10,007 bases of DNA, from positions 1 through 10,007 of the forward strand of contig JAEYQV010000042.1 of the NCBI GenBank assembly GCA_023409835.1. The letters are read 5' to 3'. Under the pieces are notes generated by a model. That model was not told the DNA's origin. It ran no database searches and saw only the letters and a program-made list of their open reading frames with translations. A program made the translations under genes and the position numbers. This document shows, one piece after another, positions 5,563-10,007 of this stretch. The stretch is from Bacillota bacterium. GTDB taxonomy: Bacteria > Bacillota > Clostridia > Lachnospirales > Lachnospiraceae. Within the stretch, counting starts at the first letter, position 1, and every line of letters starts with the position of its first letter.

Positions 5563-7236
5563 ATGAGAAGTGACGCAGTGAAAACAGGAATTCAACAGGC
5601 GCCCCACAGATCACTATTTAATGCGCTGGGGTATACGAAGGAAGAATTACATAAACCTCTTGTGGGTATTGTAAGCTCCTATAATGAGATTGTTCCCGGA
5701 CATATGAATCTTGATAAAATCGTTGATGCCGTCAAGCTGGGTGTAGCTATGGCCGGCGGTACTCCGGTCGTCTTCCCTGCGATTGCCGTATGTGATGGAA
5801 TTGCAATGGGGCATCAGGGTATGAAATACTCTCTGGTCACGAGGGATCTGATTGCGGATTCTACCGAAACAATGGCTATGGCTCATCAGTTTGATGCATT
5901 GGTCATGGTTCCGAACTGTGATAAGAATGTTCCCGGCTTACTTATGGCAGCTGCGAGACTGAACATCCCGACTATCTTTGTCAGCGGCGGTCCGATGCTC
6001 GCAGGAAGGGTTCAGGGAAGCAAAACCAGCTTATCCAGCCTGTTTGAAGCAGTCGGTGCCTATAGTGCAGGCAAGCTGACCGAGGAAGAGGTAGAGGAAT
6101 ATGAGAACAAGGCTTGTGCTACCTGTGGTTCCTGCTCGGGTATGTATACAGCCAATTCTATGAACTGCCTGACGGAAGCCATCGGTATGGGCCTTCAGGG
6201 GAACGGAACCATTCCGGCGGTATATTCGGAGAGAATTCGTCTTGCAAAGCATGCAGGAATGAAGATTATGGAGCTTTATGAGAAGAATATCTGCCCTAGG
6301 GATATTATGACCGAAAAAGCCTTTATGAATGCATTGACCGTGGATATGGCCCTGGGCTGTTCCACGAATACGATGCTCCACCTCCCGGCGATTGCCCATG
6401 AGGTAGGCTTTGATCTTAACATTGATATTGCCAATGAGGTAAGTGCAAGGACACCGAATCTGTGCCATCTGGCACCGGCCGGTCACACCTATATGGAGGA
6501 CTTGAATGAAGCCGGCGGAGTCTATGCAGTTATGAATGAATTAAATAAGAAGGGTCTCCTCTATACGGATCTGATAACAGCAACCGGAAAGACCGTAGGA
6601 GAGAATATAAGAGATTGTGCTAACCTTAATAAGGAAGTAATTCGTCCGATTGAGAATCCATATAGCGAAAGCGGTGGTATCGCAATCCTTAAGGGTAACC
6701 TGGCACCGGATTCCGGAGTAGTTAAGCGCTCCGCCGTAGATCCTTCCATGCTGAAATTTGAGGGACCCGCCAGAGTATTCGATTGCGAGGAGGATGCGAT
6801 TACTGCTATCAAGGGAGGAAAAATTGTTCCGGGTGATGTAGTAGTGATCCGATACGAAGGACCGAAGGGAGGCCCCGGAATGAGGGAGATGCTCAATCCG
6901 ACCAGTGCCATCATGGGAATGGGACTCGGATCCTCTGTGGCATTGATAACGGACGGACGTTTCTCAGGAGCCTCCAGGGGAGCCTGCATCGGCCATGTAT
7001 CACCGGAAGCGGCAGTGGGCGGTAATATTGCTCTTGTGGAAGAAGGAGATTTAATTCGGATTGATATTAATCATAACTCCCTGGACTTCGTGGTTTCAGA
7101 CGAGGAGCTGAAGGCCAGAAGAGCGAAATGGCAGCCCCGTGAGCCTAAGATTACAACCGGTTACCTCTCCCGCTATGTGGCTATGGTAACCTCCGGTAAC
7201 CGCGGTGCTATTCTGGAAGTACCAAAAGCAAAGTAA
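5563..7236 (+). CDS. ilvD: Dihydroxyacid dehydratase (EC 4.2.1.9)
   Basis: IlvD dehydrates 2,3-dihydroxy-isovalerate and 2,3-dihydroxy-3-methylvalerate to the 2-oxo acids that precede valine, leucine and isoleucine. The 557-residue length is normal for the family. Iron-sulfur and magnesium-site motifs are present: V-C-D-G-I-A-M-G-H (76-84), P-N-C-D-K (117-121) with Cys119, and A-C-A-T-C-G-S-C-S-G-M (184-194) with Cys188/Cys191. The late G-R-F-S-G motif holds Ser468, the expected catalytic base. Position 46 is Gly in V-P-G-H, where the plant-type [2Fe-2S] enzymes have Cys. E. coli IlvD also has Gly there, so an oxygen-sensitive [4Fe-4S] enzyme is inferred. The ATG at 5563 has AAGGTGG seven bases upstream and the usual N-terminus R-S-D-A-V-K-x-G. 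It is probably co-transcribed with ilvB, which starts 125 bases downstream. Confidence 0.97.
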   Translation: MRSDAVKTGIQQAPHRSLFNALGYTKEELHKPLVGIVSSYNEIVPGHMNLDKIVDAVKLGVAMAGGTPVVFPAIAVCDGIAMGHQGMKYSLVTRDLIADSTETMAMAHQFDALVMVPNCDKNVPGLLMAAARLNIPTIFVSGGPMLAGRVQGSKTSLSSLFEAVGAYSAGKLTEEEVEEYENKACATCGSCSGMYTANSMNCLTEAIGMGLQGNGTIPAVYSERIRLAKHAGMKIMELYEKNICPRDIMTEKAFMNALTVDMALGCSTNTMLHLPAIAHEVGFDLNIDIANEVSARTPNLCHLAPAGHTYMEDLNEAGGVYAVMNELNKKGLLYTDLITATGKTVGENIRDCANLNKEVIRPIENPYSESGGIAILKGNLAPDSGVVKRSAVDPSMLKFEGPARVFDCEEDAITAIKGGKIVPGDVVVIRYEGPKGGPGMREMLNPTSAIMGMGLGSSVALITDGRFSGASRGACIGHVSPEAAVGGNIALVEEGDLIRIDINHNSLDFVVSDEELKARRAKWQPREPKITTGYLSRYVAMVTSGNRGAILEVPKAK

Positions 7237-7276
7237 GAGTATGAAATTAAAACTTAATAGTAGCTATTCATAATAG

Positions 7277-7328
7277 GAAATGACTTAGAGAGATGACCGA
7301 CATAAATCCCAACACTCTAAGTCATTTC
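7277..7328 (+). repeat. 14-bp perfect hairpin between ilvD and ilvB
   Basis: GAAATGACTTAGAG (7277-7290) pairs perfectly with CTCTAAGTCATTTC (7315-7328) around a 24-base loop. It lies 40 bases after the ilvD stop and 21 bases before the ilvB ribosome binding site. No U-tract follows, so it is unlikely to be a strong intrinsic terminator. An mRNA-stabilising or processing structure that sets the IlvD/IlvB ratio is more likely. The ATG at 7293 lies inside the loop. Confidence 0.8.
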
Positions 7329-7349
7329 GTTAACCAAAACTTATATGAC

Positions 7350-7364
7350 GGAGGTATTTCAGTG
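7350..7364 (+). promoter_or_regulatory. Ribosome binding site that decides the ilvB start (GTG)
   Basis: GGAGG (7350-7354) stands seven bases before GTG 7362, and the protein then begins M-E-L-T-G-S-Q, as acetolactate synthases usually do. The in-frame ATG at 7293 would add 23 residues, has no good ribosome binding site and lies in a hairpin loop. The GTG is preferred. Confidence 0.85.
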
Positions 7365-9038
7365 GAATTAACAGGCTCTCAAATTGTAATCGAATGTTTA
7401 AAGGAACAGGGAGTAGACACCGTTTTCGGCTACCCCGGCGGAGCAATTTTAAATATTTATGATGAACTTTATAAACACAGTCATGAGATCAGGCATATTC
7501 TGACCTCCCATGAACAGGGTGCGGCCCACGCAGCCGATGGATATGCAAGAGTAACCGGTAGGGTGGGGGTTTGTATGGCTACCTCAGGACCCGGAGCTAC
7601 GAATCTGGTAACCGGTATCGCTACAGCTTATATGGACAGTGTTCCCCTTGTAGCAATTACAGTTAATGTACCGGTTCATCTGTTAGGCAGAGATACCTTC
7701 CAGGAGATCGATATTGCCGGTGTTACAATGCCGATCACGAAGCATAATTATATCGTTAAGGATATCACGACGTTGGCTGCTACGATACGTAATGCCTTTC
7801 GAATCGCCAGGTCAGGAAGACCGGGACCGGTACTTGTGGATATTACAAAGGATGTAACAGCAGCAAAGACAGAGTATGCTAAGGCAGTTCCCGAGCCGAT
7901 TAAGAGATATACAGAAGAGATTACCGAAGCGGATATCTGCAGTGCGATTGAGATGATTCGTCATTCCAAGAAACCATTTATCTTTGTTGGCGGCGGTGTA
8001 GTTATCTCCGAAGCCCATGATGAGCTGAAAACCTTTGTTGAGAAGGTGGATGCTCCGGTTGCTGATACTCTGATGGGGAAGGGGGCATATGACGGAACGG
8101 ATGTCAGATACACCGGTATGCTCGGTATGCACGGAACGAAAGCATCGAATCTGGGAGTGACCGAATGTGACCTCCTGATTACGGTGGGCGCCAGATTCTC
8201 CGACCGTGTTACCGGCAATGCGAATCTATTCGCCCGAAATGCGAAGATTCTCCAGCTTGACATCGATCCTGCGGAGGTTAATAAGAATGTGTTGACCCAC
8301 GGCTCCGTAATCGGAGATATTAAGGAGGTACTCCTCCGGCTGAATGCTGCTCTGGATCAACAGGAGCATAAGGACTGGGTTAACCATGTTATGGAACTGA
8401 AGAAGAAATATCCGCTTAGATACCGCCAGGATATACTGACAGGCCCCTACATACTGGAGAAGCTCTATGAGATTACCGGTGGAGAGGCTATCGTCACTAC
8501 AGAGGTTGGACAGCATCAGATGTGGTCATCGCAGTACTATAAATACAGGCTGCCCAGAACCTTCATCACCTCCGGAGGCTTAGGTACCATGGGATATGGT
8601 CTCGGAGCCTGCATCGGTGCTAAGGTGGGAATGCCGGATAGGACAGTTGTTAATATTGCCGGTGACGGCTGCTTCCGAATGAATATGAACGAGATAGCAA
8701 CGGCCACCCGTTATAATATTCCGATTGTAGAGATTATCTTCAACAATCATGTACTCGGCATGGTACGACAATGGCAGAACCTTTTCTATGGACAGCGTTA
8801 TTCCAATACAATCCTGAACGATAAGGTGGACTTTGTAAAGCTGGCTGAAGCCATGGGGGCGAAGGCATTCCGTATTACGAAGCGGGAAGAGGTGGAAGAG
8901 GTTCTTAAGAAAGCAATTTCCCTTGGGGAGCCGGTACTGATTGATTGTATCATAGATTGTGATGAGAAGGTTTGGCCGATGGTTGCTCCCGGTGCTCCGA
9001 TTGAAGAGGTTTTCTCCGAAGAGGATATAAAGAAATAA
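7362..9038 (+). CDS. ilvB: Acetolactate synthase, catalytic (large) subunit (EC 2.2.1.6)
   Basis: The enzyme joins two pyruvates, or pyruvate and 2-oxobutyrate, to acetolactate or acetohydroxybutyrate, the first committed step of branched-chain amino acid synthesis. Starting at GTG 7362 the protein has 558 residues, normal for the family. The N-terminal thiamine-diphosphate domain has G-Y-P-G-G-A (23-28) and the catalytic Glu51 in S-H-E-Q-G-A. The middle domain has G-A-R-F-S-D-R-V-T-G, close to the R-F-D-D-R-V-T-G motif of FAD-containing biosynthetic enzymes, which argues against catabolic AlsS. The C-terminal domain has the thiamine/magnesium motif G434-D435-G436 followed by N461-N462, then M-V-R-Q-W-Q. 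The regulatory subunit IlvN, normally encoded next door, does not follow: serC comes after a 403-base gap. IlvN may be encoded elsewhere. Confidence 0.97.
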   Translation: MELTGSQIVIECLKEQGVDTVFGYPGGAILNIYDELYKHSHEIRHILTSHEQGAAHAADGYARVTGRVGVCMATSGPGATNLVTGIATAYMDSVPLVAITVNVPVHLLGRDTFQEIDIAGVTMPITKHNYIVKDITTLAATIRNAFRIARSGRPGPVLVDITKDVTAAKTEYAKAVPEPIKRYTEEITEADICSAIEMIRHSKKPFIFVGGGVVISEAHDELKTFVEKVDAPVADTLMGKGAYDGTDVRYTGMLGMHGTKASNLGVTECDLLITVGARFSDRVTGNANLFARNAKILQLDIDPAEVNKNVLTHGSVIGDIKEVLLRLNAALDQQEHKDWVNHVMELKKKYPLRYRQDILTGPYILEKLYEITGGEAIVTTEVGQHQMWSSQYYKYRLPRTFITSGGLGTMGYGLGACIGAKVGMPDRTVVNIAGDGCFRMNMNEIATATRYNIPIVEIIFNNHVLGMVRQWQNLFYGQRYSNTILNDKVDFVKLAEAMGAKAFRITKREEVEEVLKKAISLGEPVLIDCIIDCDEKVWPMVAPGAPIEEVFSEEDIKK

Positions 9039-9056
9039 GAATTAACTGTCGTGCAT

Positions 9057-9117
9057 ATCCATGAAATTCCGGCCGTTTCCGCATGCAAGCATGCAAAACG
9101 GCCGGAATTCCATGGAT
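9057..9117 (+). terminator. 22-bp stem-loop after ilvB
   Basis: Bases 9057-9078 pair with 9096-9117 with a single A-C mismatch, and the apex can fold further through GCAT/ATGC. The stem is GC-rich around GGCCG, begins 19 bases after the ilvB stop and is probably the 3' end of the ilvDB transcript. The following bases (TATCGCATATG) are not a U-tract, so classical intrinsic termination is not certain. Confidence 0.65.
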
Positions 9118-9258
9118 TATCGCATATGCAGATGAAATAGAATTGTTATCAAGATCAGTTTTGATTCTCTGAGTCCATTTTGTAAATCTGTCAATCAGCA
9201 GATGAATTACTTCGTGCCTATGGCAGGCATCAGGCAATGACAACTCTGCAATTTATAT

Positions 9259-9280
9259 CGTTTTTGTAGCGTTTTTGTAA
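9259..9280 (+). repeat. Two tandem 11-bp copies upstream of the serC promoter
   Basis: CGTTTTTGTAG (9259-9269) is followed directly by CGTTTTTGTAA (9270-9280). The pair ends 18 bases before the -35 box of the serC promoter. An 11-base period places both copies on the same face of the helix, as in many direct-repeat operators. No known regulator motif was recognised. Confidence 0.5.
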
Positions 9281-9298
9281 TCTTAGCTTATTATCATA

Positions 9299-9327
9299 TT
9301 GACAAAAAAATAACATAGTTTTATAAT
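9299..9327 (+). promoter_or_regulatory. Perfect SigA-type promoter of serC
   Basis: TTGACA (9299-9304) and TATAAT (9322-9327) are both full consensus and 17 bases apart. Transcription should start near 9334, giving a leader of roughly 108 bases. In the leader, GTAGT (around 9359) can pair with ACTAC, or GCGG with CCGC just beyond. These are alternative small folds, not a recognised riboswitch or T-box. Confidence 0.85.
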
Positions 9328-9441
9328 GAAAATTAATACTTTACTAAATTAAAGTTATGTAGTGCGGATTTGCTATTCAAAACTACCGCGTTCAAGGTGA
9401 TTTTGTGGCATATATTTAGGATTCCTAGGGAGGATGAAGAA

Positions 9442-10007
9442 ATGGGAAGAATTTATAACTTTTCAGCAGGACCGGCAATGCTACCGGTAGAGGTTTTAAA
9501 GGAAGCAGCAGAAGAAATGCTTGACTACAGAGGCACCGGCATGTCAGTGATGGAGATGAGCCATAGATCGAAGGCCTATGAAGCAATTATTCAGGAAGCA
9601 GAGAAGGATTTAAGGGAATTAATGAATATCCCTGATAATTATAAGGTGCTTTTCCTTCAGGGCGGCGCATCACAACAGTTTGCCATGATACCGATGAATC
9701 TGATGAAAAATAAAGTTGCTGACTATATCATCACCGGACAATGGGCCAAGAAAGCATATCAGGAGGCTAAGCTTTACGGTACGGCGAATGCAATCGCTTC
9801 CTCCGCTGACAAGACCTTCTCTTATATACCGGATTGTTCTGACCTTCCAATCTCAGAGGATGCGGATTATGTCTACATATGTGAAAATAATACGATCTAC
9901 GGAACCAAGTATAAGACGCTTCCGAACACCAAGGGTAAGACTCTGGTAGCTGATGTTTCCTCCTGTTTCCTGTCAGAGCCGGTTGATGTAACGAAGTACG
10001 GTGTACT
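9442..10007 (+). CDS. serC: Phosphoserine aminotransferase (EC 2.6.1.52), 3' end missing
   Basis: SerC transfers an amino group from glutamate to 3-phosphohydroxypyruvate, giving phosphoserine on the way to serine. The 188 visible residues run off the right edge. They begin M-G-R-I-Y-N-F-S-A-G-P-A-M-L-P, the hallmark SerC N-terminus. Further family features are M-E-M-S-H-R-S, F-L-Q-G-G-A-S-Q-Q-F for phosphate/cofactor binding, N-N-T-I-Y-G-T, and A-D-V-S-S, whose Asp should contact the pyridoxal-phosphate ring nitrogen. The catalytic lysine lies beyond the edge and cannot be checked. The Asp usually found after that Ser-Ser is Cys here. The ATG at 9442 follows GGGAGG (9428-9433) by eight bases. 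An out-of-frame ATG at 9434 is too close to that site to matter. It has its own promoter, so it appears to be transcribed separately from ilvDB. Confidence 0.95.
   Translation, partial: MGRIYNFSAGPAMLPVEVLKEAAEEMLDYRGTGMSVMEMSHRSKAYEAIIQEAEKDLRELMNIPDNYKVLFLQGGASQQFAMIPMNLMKNKVADYIITGQWAKKAYQEAKLYGTANAIASSADKTFSYIPDCSDLPISEDADYVYICENNTIYGTKYKTLPNTKGKTLVADVSSCFLSEPVDVTKYGV

Larger units (their letters stand above)
9118..9441. other. Non-coding stretch between the ilvB hairpin and serC
   Basis: No convincing gene is seen on either strand in this stretch. It holds a small hairpin-prone patch around 9215-9232 (TGCC/GGCA type), two tandem 11-base copies at 9259-9280, the serC promoter at 9299-9327 and the serC leader. 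GCAGATGAA occurs twice (around 9126 and 9198), which may be chance. Confidence 0.6.

Noticed and set aside
6031..6486. 151-residue open frame on the - strand
   Set aside because: It is antisense to the conserved core of ilvD and has no recognisable features.
9334..9441. Riboswitch in the serC leader
   Set aside because: Only small alternative stems are visible and no conserved riboswitch core was recognised.

Overview
The window looks like a chromosomal segment of a Gram-positive, probably spore-forming anaerobe of the Clostridia, most plausibly Lachnospiraceae. The support is indirect: moderate-to-low GC, strong purine-rich ribosome binding sites (GGAGG type) before nearly every gene, consensus SigA-type promoters, and gene families typical of clostridia (YtvI-like membrane protein, DUF1540, DUF2935, Pit with a DUF47 partner). 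No RNA gene, insertion sequence, CRISPR array or phage gene is visible. The exact species cannot be read from this sequence.

Left third (1-2210, + strand): three genes of unknown function. The first is cut by the left edge. It has a tract of 24-bp repeats coding for an 8-residue Met-Pro-Gly-Thr-Thr-Gly-Gly-Thr unit, an acidic linker and a helical domain. The second is a two-repeat DUF2935 protein, and the third is a small four-cysteine DUF1540 protein. The first two share a helix motif, E-x-H-x-x-[F/W]-x-R-[I/M], and all three carry possible metal ligands. A convergent, probably bidirectional terminator and a long hairpin separate this group from the next.

Middle (2342-5269, - strand): read in the direction of transcription, the order is a PiT-family phosphate transporter, its DUF47/PhoU-like partner, and a YtvI/AI-2E-family membrane protein. 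Pit and the DUF47 protein form a usual transport pair. The YtvI-like gene follows after a structured leader that may terminate or modulate read-through.

Right part (5452-10007, + strand): a divergent promoter region leads into ilvD (dihydroxyacid dehydratase) and ilvB (acetolactate synthase catalytic subunit), two steps of branched-chain amino acid synthesis. Neither ilvN nor ilvC is in the window. A 14-bp perfect hairpin lies between ilvD and ilvB, and ilvB most likely starts at a GTG with a strong ribosome binding site rather than at an upstream ATG. After a 22-bp hairpin and a 403-bp non-coding stretch with a perfect TTGACA-17-TATAAT promoter, serC (phosphoserine aminotransferase) begins and is cut by the right edge.

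Most of this is ordinary housekeeping sequence. I do not see a clear undescribed system. The most unusual material is the left-hand trio of candidate metal-binding proteins and the recurrent long intergenic hairpins that lack a U-tract.
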